64,000 nt of DNA, from the NCBI RefSeq assembly GCF_036323735.1, contig NC_086027.1, positions 92,082,662 to 92,146,661 of the forward strand, read 5' to 3'. The first letter of the stretch is position 1, and each line of letters starts with the position of its first letter. Below are positions 47,615 to 57,756 of the stretch, one piece after another. The translations under genes and the position numbers were made by a program. The DNA comes from Rattus norvegicus. Its lineage: Eukaryota > Chordata > Mammalia > Rodentia > Muridae. The notes below the pieces were generated by a model that was given only the letters and a program-made list of their open reading frames with translations, was not told the DNA's origin and made no database searches.

Positions 47615-47765
47615 AAAAAAATCATATATTTTTATTTGTGTCTGTATGCATGTGTGTGTATACATACCACAGCACATGTGTGATGGTCGGAGGTCAACTT
47701 GAATGAGTTGGTTGTTTTCTTCCAACATGTGAGTACTAGAGATTAAACTGATATCATCATCATGA
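47615..47765 (-). mobile_element. B3-like SINE, antisense
   Basis: TTATTTGTGTCTGTATGCAT, CCACAGCACATGTGTGATGG, GTCGGAGGTCAACTTGAATG and CCAACATGTGAGTACTAGAG follow the antisense B3 body. The head beyond it is lost. Confidence 0.75.
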
Positions 47766-48632
47766 TCATACATATGTATGTATATATATCAATTTAACAA
47801 TATATTTATATATCTATATCTCAGCAGTAAACATGGACATACAAGTATTCTGTGGTAGAATACAGAGCCCATTATATACTTCTCAGCTGGCCAATATTAC
47901 ATACATATGCATATACATATACCCATATATAAATATACATAACACACACATATATACATGATTGTCATGTGCAGCATATTATTTTGAAATAGAGATCCAT
48001 TATAGCCTGCCTCATCCAGGTAATTGATATCCACATCACTTCCCTCAGCTAGCAGTTTTGTTATGAAAATACATTATATATCCTTTTAGAATTTTCAAAA
48101 AGAAAATCGTATTGCTAACTAGTCACTATGTGATGCAATAAATACTTTAAAATAATTCTATATGACTGTAATTTTGCAATCTTTGATCTATCTCTCAAAT
48201 TATCATTCCAATGGCCACTGAAGCTACTAATCCTGAAATAAACTTGGGAGTGCTAATGCGTTTTCAATATTTTGTCAGTTTCTTTCAATATCTCCCAAGT
48301 AGCTGGATTGCTAGACCTCATAATTCTATGTTAAATTTCTAAAGGAATTTCCATACTAGTTTTATAATATCTATATAATTTACCTTCCTACCAACCATGT
48401 ATTATGTTGCACTTTCAAAAGTGCTTATCTTTTGCCCTTTTGATGTTACCTATTCTATCAGATGTGAGATAATATTGTATTTTAGTTTAAAATGCATTAA
48501 AATAATAATTAGTGGTTCTATAGACTTTTTGTTTATATGTGGGGCATTTGTATGTCTTCTTTTGAGAATGTCTATTTATATCCTTTACTCAGTTTTATTT
48601 TATTTGATTTGCTAACATTGCTACTAAGTGTA

Positions 48633-48692
48633 GCAACTCATGCCTGTTAACCAAATACTCTACAACTGAGCTAAGCCCCAAGCTATCTCCTG
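48633..48692 (-). mobile_element. ID/B4-type SINE fragment, antisense, within L1
   Basis: CAAATACTCTACAACTGAGC followed by TAAGCCCCAAGC is an antisense ID/B4 head (A-box region). Confidence 0.55.
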
Positions 48693-48734
48693 CCTATTTT
48701 TCCAATTTAATCTAAATTAATTTTTAACTTATTT

Positions 48735-48886
48735 ACACATGGGTGCTCACCTGTGGTGGGTATGTGCCATTAAATGCAGGAGTTACAGGTAGCTATGAGC
48801 TCATATATACGGATGCTAGAACTGCATTCAGGTCATCTGCAAGGGCAGTGAACACTCTAAACCACTCGGCTATCTCTTCAGCCCTA
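48735..48886 (-). mobile_element. B3/B2-type SINE, antisense, within L1
   Basis: AAATGCAGGAGTTACAGGTA, ATGCTAGAACTGCATTCAGG, and CACTCTAAACCACTCGGCTA with TCTCTTCAGCCCT at the end. Confidence 0.75.
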
Positions 48887-48974
48887 CTTTGCCTGTTTAA
48901 AATCAAATTACTCAGGTATTTTGCCATTTAGTTGAATTTCTTCTATATTTAGAATATTTTTAGGTGTTCAAAAA

Positions 48975-49195
48975 TATTGATGTGTGTGCATATATATGTG
49001 CATGCATATGTAGATGTACATGCATGATAGTGTGCATGTCATAGCACATGTGTGGAAGACAAAGGACAGCATTGTGGGGTCAATTCCTCAATTCTCTCTT
49101 TCCCTTTTCACCTGTGCTCCAGAGATTGATTGGGTTGCCATGCTTGGTTGGCGAGTTTGTGTTGCATGTTTACCCCCTGAGCCATTTTGCCCTCA
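48975..49195 (-). mobile_element. B3-like SINE, antisense, within L1
   Basis: GTGCATGTCATAGCACATGT, GTGGAAGACAAAGGACAGCA, then TTTACCCCCTGAGCCATTTT and GCCCT at the end. It is a diverged full-length-like element. Confidence 0.7.
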
Positions 49196-49510
49196 CCTAG
49201 AATATTGACTCATTCTCAGATAAATAATTTACAGATATTTTCTCCCATTCTTTAGGTTGTTTCTTCATTTATTGTTTCATTTACTGCACAAAAGCTTTTT
49301 GTTGTGATATAACCACATTTTAGGAGTTTTAACTTTAGTTGTTTGTTTATTTGGAAACATTTTTAAAAATTCCTGGATCAATATTATTGTGGTAGTTTAA
49401 ATTTTCACATACAGATATAAAAATAACATTTGAAAACATACACTCAAGAAATAATATATCCTTAACTATATGCAAATTATATTCCAAACTATATAAGTGT
49501 ATACACAGTC

Positions 49511-49512
<2 letters not shown>

Positions 49513-49604
<92 letters not shown>

Positions 49605-49607
49605 AGA

Positions 49608-49651
<44 letters not shown>
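49513..49651. repeat. Compound (AT)25 / (GA)40 microsatellite
   Basis: A perfect AT run (49513-49562) adjoins a GA run with four small GGGA/GTGA interruptions (49567-49651). The Ser/Leu frames on minus are artefacts. Confidence 0.97.
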
Positions 49652-49654
<3 letters not shown>

Positions 49655-51969
49655 AGTCATTGTTCAAAGAATGCAGTTGTTGGTGATGTTGAAAACAAAT
49701 GCCATAGCAATACCATAAGAATATGATTCTTATTATGTTCCTTTCTAGATTTGCAATTTTGAGCATGCCATGACAGGGGATAACATGAATGAACAGTCTT
49801 TTGCATTCCATTTCAATGCATTTAGGCAAGTCATTCTTTAACTTATATAATCTGACATGTTCTGCTATTCTATATGATTTCTCCATATATGTGTGTATAT
49901 TACAAAAAATAATTTTCAAAACATATCGGTTCCTGTTAACTGTATCCATTCCCATCTTCTCTGATAGCCTTCATGGGGATCTCATTTTTCATATCACGGA
50001 GAAAACAGAAATCATGAAATTAAATGATTCTGTCATAAATCATTCTAACATGCTTCCTATTTGAAGGGAAGAGAATGGCGTCTCTCCTCTATTCTACTGA
50101 GTGCAAACAAATCAACAACACTAAGAAATGCTCCTTCAGGAAAAAGTGGCTGCATGAAAGCTCATCTGAAGGAATGCTTGGAGCTAGTTCAACCAGCTCC
50201 CAGATTCTCAGTGTCCTATTGCCCTGACCAGGGATGTTCATCATGGAGCATACGGTCTGATGGTCAGAGCTCTTTAACAGACCACTATGGGAAACTGGCT
50301 TATGAGGAAGACAGATCACCCATCTTGTCCTTCTGGGTAGAGGAAGTGTATGCTGAAGAAATGGCAAAATGTCCTGTGCAGCATTTTAAGAGCCTAATGG
50401 GCACATCAAGGAGTCGGTCTGGGCATGAACACCAAGACAGATACTCTTGATATGGGAAGGCTTAGCCCTGTTGTTGAGGATAGCTAGAACTTCCTGAGTT
50501 TATCCTGGGCCCAATGGTCATAGTAAAACCCAACTGACTTGTTTAACAAAAGGTAATCTGCCTTCATGAGAATGATCCAGCCTAGAAGACAATGGGTTGG
50601 AGTCCAAGCTGGTGGAACAGGAATAAATGAGAGGACAAGATGGTGCTGCACAGAAAATGATGTAGAGGAGAATGCAATGACAATCCAGCCATGGATTCAT
50701 AAAAGGCACATATTTTGGTGTATGTCATCGAAAGGACACTGCATATCAAATATAGATTCCAGTAGCTAAATAAGTAGTTGGAAAATAAAGTTCATCTTTT
50801 CCTTTAACTCTCTTTCTCACTTGTTGGTAAAACTAGAGGTAGAGGAGCAAGAGAATGCACAAAGATCCTGGAGGAATAACTCATGCCATAGGAGGTTCGC
50901 CCTGCGTGTGATATGCCTGATATCTGGACAACTGGATATGAGCATTCTTTTAATACTCTCTGCCATATTTCAAAAACTTAAGATGATAAGATATATTATG
51001 GCAAAGAAGATATGAAGTTAGAGAATATTTTTCTTTTCTTGAATTTTGTATGTAATTGACTTAGTTAAAAAAAGTTAGGGGAATTTAAAATAAATGATAA
51101 TCCAGATACACAAAAGAAATTATTGTATCCTTAAAGAAATAAATCTTGGCACCAGACTGGTAGCCTATCAGAGCAATGAATTTACATATTGCATACAATG
51201 ACTTACCTTGTATAGTGTAGATTCTTTTTCTGTATTTGTCAGTAGCCATTAAATTGTATGTCACCTATCCATGCTCCTATCTGACTGAAGAACATCCTTT
51301 AATAATTTTAATTATAAAATGTCTCTTCCACACATAGCAACAAATCTAAAAATAGCTGACAGGAGTCTTACATATAATAATAAGCTTAGCAGAAAAAAAA
51401 TCCTTAGCTGTTCAGTTTCATAACAAATTTGAGAATTAGCACACAATCATTTGGACCTCTATTTCTCTAGATTTCATTTAGAAGTTCATTAAATATCTCT
51501 GACTTTTTTTTGCTAAACTAAACCCACTAATAAATTCATCATATGCTTGCGTTGTAGTTCTCAGACACCTCCAAGGACATGGCTAGATGACAGATAACAC
51601 TGATTTTGTCTGATTCACTCATTTAGAACAAGTGTCCTGGTCTTTTGTTGACAAGGGTCCAAACATTGAGATGTTGACTTTGTTATCTCTGCGGATGCTA
51701 AGACATCATCTCTGTCTTTCCTCTGGTCAATCTATTTGAAATGGTTAGACTAAGACTCAAAGTTCTCCAAAATAGCTTCACAGAAAAAAAAACTAATTTT
51801 ATTGAAGGGAAGATATGAATACTATCTTCAGTTGAAACACGCATATATTAAAAGTCAACAATTGTTTAGATGTGGCAACAATAGAATTTTTCACTAATTG
51901 CTTGACTTTATATCTACCTCTTTCTGTCTCTGTATCTCTCTCTGTCCCTGTCTGTCAGTCTGTCTCTCC
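49652..51969. other. Unique segment, 2.3 kb
   Basis: No repeat was recognised except CT/TCTG-rich sequence at about 51915-51968. The plus frame 50061-50450 (129 codons) has no recognised domain. Another frame opens at ATGGCG (50076) but stops after about 50 codons. I do not call a gene. Confidence 0.4.
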
Positions 51970-51971
51970 AT

Positions 51972-52011
<40 letters not shown>
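51970..52011. repeat. (TG)20 microsatellite
   Basis: A perfect TG run of about 40 bases after a TCTG-rich lead. Confidence 0.96.
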
Positions 52012-52012
<1 letters not shown>

Positions 52013-52639
52013 AGAGTTTATTATTACCTGGCTGCTGACTGGATGGCTCTCATCCTCTGCTCAGCATACCTCAATGCCTCTGCCCACATAATTGTCCACT
52101 AATGAGATCAGTTTGCAGCTGTGAGTAGGTGACAGCTTAGAGACAGTGGTAGAAACTTTAGTGTAGATAAATATGCCTCTTTATGACTGAAAATGTATTG
52201 GCACAAAATTAGATTATTAAAGTTATGAGAAAGCTATAGACCTGCATGACATGTCACCATGGATTAGGCAGAAAAGACACAGACTAGTGATGGTTTCACT
52301 GAATGGAATAATGCAAGGCTTTCTCTAATTCATCGCTCAGTATTCAAGGTAGTGGCTGGAGACATGACTGCTCTATTAACTGCTCTCCTCTTGCAAATCA
52401 TAAAGCAAATGGCGTATAGCACTTCAAAGACTGAGCTTTATAATTTCATGATTTTATGCTGCTAAATAATTGCTTTGCTTTCTGGTGAAAAGATAAGTAG
52501 AGAACTTTAAAGGTTTGTATTTCATTAATGTCAAGACTCAAAATGAGACAGTAATAGTTCACACATGTCATTGATCCAGTTGTACATAATAAATAATGGG
52601 CTATACTTGTAGACACATATTTATTTTTAAATCTCTGTC
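52012..52639. other. Unique sequence, 0.6 kb
   Basis: Nothing recognised. Confidence 0.4.
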
Positions 52640-52935
52640 TTTCCTCTGCCTCAGCTCTCTGGTATATGCGTGTGTGCATGTGCATGTGTGTGTGTGCGTG
52701 TGCGTGCGTGCGTGGTTTATATGTGTGTGCAGTTGGGTCTTAAGCTGCTGCCTAGGTAGCTGCCAATTTGTGAGGATTCATCTGTCTCCACTTTACATTG
52801 TATTGTAGGAGCACTAGAATTACAGACAGGCTGTGTCCAGCTTTGACTGGATTTAATTTGGATTCTGAAGATGCAAATTCAGTTCCTCTTGCTTCCCCAG
52901 CCAGAGCTTTTACCAAGCTATCTCCCTAGCTGACC
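52640..52935 (-). mobile_element. B4-type composite SINE, antisense
   Basis: A GT/GC-rich lead (52665-52735) precedes GAGCACTAGAATTACAGACA (B1-like part). Then AGATGCAAATTCAGTTCCTC and AGCTTTTACCAAGCTATCTC, with CCTAGCTGACC at the end, form the ID-like head. This is the antisense order of B4. Confidence 0.7.
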
Positions 52936-53605
52936 TTTGGGGTATATACAGTGGTTATCAAATAAGATATTTCTAACCATGTTTAAGGCAGGGAAAGTTT
53001 TAAAGGCAGCTGCACTTTATTTTCCCCGTTTACTCTCCTAAAGATCAACACCTTTTCATTCTCAGTACCTAAGATGCCCTGCTGCTGTGTTCTTTTCCAG
53101 CTCATGGAGGATGCTTGCAGAAGATCAGAGTCTCATGGGAGTCTAGAAACTACCGCCCACTTTGGCTTGGACTGTATCTGTCTGTGACAGTATCTGTCAG
53201 GTGACTAGCTTCTTCTAACATTTCTCCTCTCATTTCTCAGGCCTAATGATGGTAAGATGACCTATTTCTCACCAGTGCTGGGGAAGTAACAGCATGTAAT
53301 CAGGGCATTCTTCCTCTTTGCCTCAACTCTGTCAATGTTCCATTCATTAAATTTGATCTATTGTATCAGTCTTTTCTTTCTTATGTTGGTGGTTTTACCA
53401 GTGCCATGCCTTTTGTCTCTTTTCAAGAGTATTCTCATAAATGTTCTGGTCTACCTGCTTATGCCTTTCTCCCTCTATTTGTCCATTATGTGCTGTTTTT
53501 ATTATATTTTAGTTTGGGTTATATGTCAAAGTAAACACTAAGCAATTTTCTCATCTGTTAAATGGGAAAACATTCCAAGTAGCAAGAATTAAAAGAGATA
53601 ATGTC
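52936..53605. other. Unique sequence, 0.67 kb
   Basis: Nothing recognised. The hydrophobic frame 53335-53541 is T-rich sequence read in the Leu/Phe frame. Confidence 0.4.
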
Positions 53606-53691
53606 ACAAGCTTGGTGACACAAGCCTGTAAGTTATTTGGGAGACTGAGACAAAAAAAATCAGAAGTTGAAATACATATATACATATATAA

Positions 53692-53692
<1 letters not shown>
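53606..53692 (+). mobile_element. B1-like SINE fragment, sense
   Basis: GCTTGGTGACACAAGCCTGT, AAGTTATTTGGGAGACTGAG and an A-rich end resemble the head of B1. Only the first half is present. Confidence 0.55.

Positions 53693-53693
<1 letters not shown>

Positions 53694-53735
<42 letters not shown>
53694..53735. repeat. (AC)21 microsatellite
   Basis: A perfect AC run between the B1-like fragment and the retroviral remnant. Confidence 0.96.
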
Positions 53736-53738
<3 letters not shown>

Positions 53739-53749
53739 TACAGGTAAGA

Positions 53750-54007
53750 AATCCTGGTGTACACCTAGTAGGCCTTCTTTTGGTTATATCTTTTGGCCCT
53801 TGGACATTTAATCGTTTAACGAGCTTTGCTAAACAACAGGTAGATAAAATAGCAGCAAAACCTATTCAGGTATATTATCGTAGGCCAGCTATGGAGGATG
53901 CTTTGATGATGGCCAAGCTCACCTACACATCTCCTCCCAGCTCAGGCAAGGACATTTTTGTCCTTCAGCCAAATGAGGCCAACATTCTTTTCTGCCTGCT
54001 GTCCTGA
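53750..54007 (+). pseudogene. Endogenous retrovirus env 3' end (transmembrane subunit tail), truncated
   Basis: About 85 codons stay open in one plus frame to a TGA at 54005-54007. The start is a hydrophobic membrane-span-like run followed by FNRL and a polar, basic cytoplasmic tail containing a YYRRP motif. This matches the end of a retroviral Env transmembrane protein. The surface subunit, fusion peptide, ectodomain, gag and pol are all absent: upstream sequence is a microsatellite and a SINE. The identification depends on tail layout and on the polypurine tract and LTR that follow, and the exact retroviral genus is uncertain. It cannot make a functional envelope. Confidence 0.7.
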
Positions 54008-54282
54008 TGCCTTTGCTGAAAAATCAACGAATTGTCACCCTGTGTGCTGAGCTGGACAGTCAATGATGGGTAAGAGAGTGATATATTCACAATAAAGGGC
54101 CTAAGACAGGAGGGCTGCCATTAGCTGCTGCCTTATCCCATGACGGACCCTGGCCACAAGATTCTCTTGGCCATGTGACAGATATCACTCCAACCTAAGA
54201 CAGACGCATTTCCCGAGGGGCTCATTCCAGGACAGCATGGCCATTTGGCCACCTTTTCATTTGACTATAAGGAAGGGGGAGA
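54008..54282 (+). mobile_element. ERV 3' internal region with polypurine tract
   Basis: This is the non-coding stretch between the env stop and the LTR. It ends with the purine run AAGGAAGGGGGAGA (54269-54282) directly before TG of the LTR, the expected position and composition of a plus-strand priming polypurine tract. Confidence 0.8.
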
Positions 54283-54720
54283 TGTTGGGAGCGATGCCCT
54301 TGAAGCCCTCCATTGTTGATGTTATTATTATGGTTAGAATTAAGTATGACTGGGTCCATGGAAAATCCCCAGCCAGGTGCAGAAGATTAATACAAATATG
54401 ATGCATCAATATACTCAATGTGATGACCTGTAACCTTTCTGAAAAAACCAACATCCTGCTGACTAATAGATATGACAAACCTGTGACTTTTCTGACATCC
54501 TGTCAACATCAGCCGATTCCTTGACCACATGAATTTTGTGTCCTTGGCCTGAATAAATGTTTCATACTTCCCCCTCCCTCTGTTACCCATGTTATGGTAT
54601 AAATTCAGCCTTTAGGAAAAGTAAAGTTGTCGCCTTGATCAGACTCTTGTCTTGGCGTCCTTCTTCGTGTCTCCTGTCCCCCATTCTCTTCCAGGTAACC
54701 CCCAGACCCATTGTTTACAC
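54283..54720 (+). mobile_element. ERV 3' LTR (class II/ERVK-like), sense
   Basis: It begins TGTTGGGAGC right after the polypurine tract. It contains GGTATAAATTC (TATA box, about 54597), an AGTAAA polyadenylation-like signal (about 54621), and a U5-like block with TGATCAGACTCTTGTCTTGG, ending near TGTTTACA (54719). The length of about 437 bases suits an ERV LTR. The TG start is certain and the CA end is approximate. The subfamily was not identified. The promoter elements could still act as an alternative promoter or poly(A) site. Confidence 0.8.
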
Positions 54721-55116
54721 ATTTCTTATTCAAGTGGGATTGATCCATACCCCCTGTCCCCAGAATTACTTTTTTGTGTTTTTTCTTTCTTTCTATTAGA
54801 TTATCTATGCTTTAAAATTGGAATGTGGAATACTTTATGGAGTCTGTGTTCCATGTTTTTCTCCTGTGGGCATCTAAACTAGAACCTTGAATATGCTCTA
54901 TCCTAAACAATCACTCTAAAACTAAGCGAAATCCACATTCATATACATATATATTTATTTATATGATTTTTAAATGTATAATTATTTTAAGATGTGTACA
55001 TAACTTGCGATTTATGTTTATTTTCTTTGAGGCATTTTTTGAGAACCAAAGCAAAATATAGTTTACTGATGCCCTTCTGTTCGTCAATACTTACTTGTTT
55101 AAAAATATTCCTCATC
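54721..55116. other. Unique AT-rich sequence, 0.4 kb
   Basis: No repeat recognised. Confidence 0.4.
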
Positions 55117-55240
55117 CAGGGGCTGATGGCACACACCTTTATTCTCAGCAGTTCTCCAAATTTGAGGTCAGCTTGGTCTACAGTGCTAGTTCTAAGACAG
55201 CCAGGGTCACAAAGAGAAATCCTGTCTTGAAAAACTAAGT
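55117..55240 (+). mobile_element. B1 SINE, sense, with internal deletion
   Basis: GGGGCTGATGGCACACACCT, TTATTCTCAGCAGTTCTCCA, GAGGTCAGCTTGGTCTACAG, ACAGCCAGGGTCACAAAGAG and AATCCTGTCTTGAAAAAC follow the B1 order. The middle is missing about 10-15 bases. Confidence 0.88.
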
Positions 55241-55300
55241 GGGAAGGGAAGGAGGAAGGGGAAGGGGAGGGGGAGGAGGAAAAGGAGAGGTGAGGGGTGT
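55241..55300. repeat. GGA/GGAA purine-rich tract
   Basis: About 60 bases of near-pure purine following the B1 tail. Confidence 0.85.
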
Positions 55301-55745
55301 TCTGTCTTTGTCTCCCAGCTCCTCCAGACATTCCAGTTCAAGATCAGCCAGACACTTTGGTTTGGCGCTCATGGGCATGTGTGATAACCATCGGAAGAGG
55401 CATGTGGAATGGTGACTCTCTGAAATGGGTCAGGAAGAGGGAACAAAGATACAACCAAAGTTGGGTGTGAAACTATACAATCTCTTCCCAAAGTATTTCA
55501 TCCATCCATGCCTAAGGGCCCTTCATATGTTAGGGTCGGTCCCAGGGTGGTTCTTCTGGGTGGAGGGACCTTCAGGAGGAGGAGCTTTGTGAAAGATTCT
55601 TTCACCATTTGTCCTGAGACCTACAGAACTTCTAAAATTACTTAGTGCTGGTTCCCATGTACATTATTTCCCCTAATGGTCTTTCTTCTCAGTGAATATT
55701 GCCAAAAATACAACAAAATACATAGTTGAATTTCATTACATGCTT
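55301..55745. other. Unclassified sequence, 0.45 kb
   Basis: No family recognised. A GGTGGTTCTTCTGG / AGGAGGAGGAGC patch is present at 55550-55590. Confidence 0.35.
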
Positions 55746-56022
55746 AATTTTTACTTTTATTTGTATTCTGATATTTTATTGTATAACTGGTAGCTCCAGA
55801 GGCCAGAAGAAGGTCCAGGATCCCCTGGAACTGCAATTGGGGATGATTGTCAGCTGCTGGTGTTCTATAAGAACAGCAAGTACAGGGTTGGGGATTTAGC
55901 TCAGCGGTAGAGCGCCTGCCTAGCAAGCGGAAGGCCCTGGGTTGGGTCCCCAGCTCCAGAAAAAAAAAAAAAAAAAAGAACAGCAAGTGCTCTTAACTGA
56001 TGATCCATCTTCCCAGCCCCAC
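55746..56022 (-). mobile_element. B3 SINE, antisense, split by an ID element
   Basis: Left part 55746-55881: T/A-rich tail, GCTCCAGAGGCCAGAAGAAG, CAGGATCCCCTGGAACTGCA. Right part 55989-56022: GCTCTTAACTGATGATCCAT and CTTCCCAGCCCC. The two halves join exactly once the ID element and one copy of its TSD are removed. Confidence 0.9.
55869..55988 (+). mobile_element. ID SINE, sense, nested in B3, with 13-bp TSD
   Basis: The body starts GGGTTGGGGATTTAGCTCAG (55885) and runs to CCCAGCTCCAG, with a pure A18 tail. The A box is intact (TAGCTCAGCGG). The B box reads GGTTGGGTCCC, with one change from the usual C at position 5. AAGAACAGCAAGT occurs at 55869-55881 and 55976-55988. The three bases ACA between the left TSD and the body are extra. 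Confidence 0.94.
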
Positions 56023-57477
56023 TTGCAATTCTTTTTATAGTGCTATGCAGGCAAGGAGTAGATACTGCCTAACATCATGGATGCTAAGAACTGCATTAGT
56101 GTCTGATGTAGCACGGAATGGATCTAAGGCACTTTTAGAATGCATGTTGAATGAATGAATGAATGAATGAATGAATGAGAAGTGCAGAACTTGTAAGGAA
56201 GGGTAAAATTGAAATGCTTGAGAAGGCAGTGAAGCCCAATGTGTCTGATGTTCAAAGGACTATAAGAGGTTGGGTAGGGGAATAGGTAGCCAGAGAAGGA
56301 TAACTGTGTCGCACAATTCTCCGAAGGACTTGTCAGTACACAGTTTATATAAATTGCTCCCATGAGCTTCAGTGACAGTAAGTGGCTCCTCCTGCACATT
56401 GTGACATAATAGCCCTGTGGTAAGTGATGAAGAGTGCTGGTCATTGTGTCTTCAAGGAGTGAAGCAGAGGGGTTTTCTGCTGAGATTTTATAGCTGTGGA
56501 AAGACTGAAGGAAAAAAAAAACATAGTAATTGTCGCTGGGGTTGACCTGTTAGCACATTCTGGGTGCACAGATAATTAGCAATTGCAACTGCCAGGAAAT
56601 TCTAACACATACACTCTATTTTAGCATTTGCGACAACATTTATCTCATGCAAAATGGCTTTTAAGACCTAGGGAATGGGAAGGGTCTAGAAAGACAGTAT
56701 GTTCTGCAAACTAACAAAATAGTTTTTGCCTGCGTCTCCACAAAGCGATGAGCAAACAACCAGTATTATTTTGAATACTTTCGGTTTTCATTTTCTTTTT
56801 TACACTTGGTATTGATGTTTAAAAACGAGAGCGCTGTATTGCATCTTAACCCCCTCGAAAAACTGCCAGGACTTACAATGCAACCCCCACACAGCTCCTG
56901 GTGTTACATAATGCTCCCTGAAACAAGAGGGGTAAATTATGAAACTCGGTCTTACTCTAACGGGAAATTATTTGGCCTGATGTGTGCTCCTCTATGAAAG
57001 AGCTTTCAGGCCATCATAGGAGGGATTAACACGCATGGAAAGAAGAGCAGCTGTTTGCTTCTCCACTGGCTTACCAAAGAGCTGTTGGCGACTTAATGAT
57101 AAACCCCAAGTGCCCTTTATTTCCTAACCAGTGATTTTTCCCAAGGGCTGGGAATCAGAGAGAAGTTCACTCTTAGGCATAGGTACTACAGAAGATCAAT
57201 AGATCTGGGACAAGATTATCCCGTGAGATTCAACTCCTGTAAATTTCATTTAAGTGGTTTAGTCTTAGTGACCCTAAGTGATCCATTGAGGGTGACGATG
57301 GTTTGCAACTTATTTTTTTTCTAGACCTAGAAATATTAAGAGCTAATGTAGACAGTGGCCTATGAACTGTCATTTATATTACTGACTTTATAATGTCTTG
57401 GTTATTAGTGATTAAGCTATAAAAATTATTCCATTTATTAACTATATCTTTTTCAAATTTTAAATAATTTTTAAATC
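56023..57477. other. Unique segment, 1.45 kb, with a possible conserved block
   Basis: No interspersed repeat recognised. From about 56510 to 57150 CpGs are kept (GAGAGCGCTG, CCTCGAAAAAC, ACTCGG, AACGGG, ACACGC) and homeodomain-like AATTA words are frequent. The frames 56124-56444 and 56806-56997 have no domains. Confidence 0.4.
56147..56179. repeat. (TGAA)8 microsatellite
   Basis: Perfect TGAA/ATGA tetramers over about 33 bases. Confidence 0.95.
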
Positions 57478-57756
57478 TTTTATCTTTTTTTTTTTACAGT
57501 CCAGTCATTAGCTCCCTCCCAGTCTGTCCTCAGACAATTTCTCATCCCATTCTTCCTCCCCCATGACTCTCAGAGGATGTCTTCACCCACCCCCCACCCC
57601 AGCCCACCAGGCCTCCTACTCCCTGGGGCCTCAAGTTTCTTGAGGGTTAGGTGCATCTTGTCTCACTGAGGCCAGATCAGGCAGTGCTCTGCTCTGTGTG
57701 TGTTGAGGGCCTCGTATTAGCTGGTGTATTGGTGGCTGATTGGTGGCTCAGTGTTA
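57478..57756 (-). mobile_element. L1 3' UTR, Lx-like, antisense
   Basis: The T tail (57486-57496) is followed by CAGTCCAGTCATTAGCTCCC, GGGGCCTCAAGTTTCTTGAG, GGTTAGGTGCATCTTGTCTC and GAGGGCCTCGTATTAGCTGG, the Lx 3' UTR read backwards. It stops where the next L1 inserted or just before. Confidence 0.85.

Larger units (their letters stand above)
47980..49370 (-). mobile_element. Ancient L1 (L1M-type) ORF2, antisense, split by three SINEs
   Basis: Antisense L1 ORF2 order is seen in three parts. Part one is 47980-48630, with AGTAGCTGGATTGCTAGACC, CATACTAGTTTTATAATATC, CTTCCTACCAACCATGTATT and GGGGCATTTGTATGTCTTCT. Part two is a short piece at 48890-48970. Part three is 49196-49370, with AGATATTTTCTCCCATTCTT, TAGGTTGTTTCTTCATTTAT and CACAAAAGCTTTTTGTTGTG. 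All pieces are collinear, so the SINEs between them inserted later. There is no coding capacity. Confidence 0.75.

Noticed and set aside
49509..49955. 148-codon minus frame ending in Ser-Leu and Ile-Tyr repeats
   Set aside because: Its C-terminal third is the (GA)n/(AT)n repeat and the rest has no recognised domain. The frame 29352-29657 is analogous.
50061..50450. 129-codon plus frame
   Set aside because: No recognised domain, no promoter or splice context, and a frame length plausible by chance in 64 kb read in six frames.
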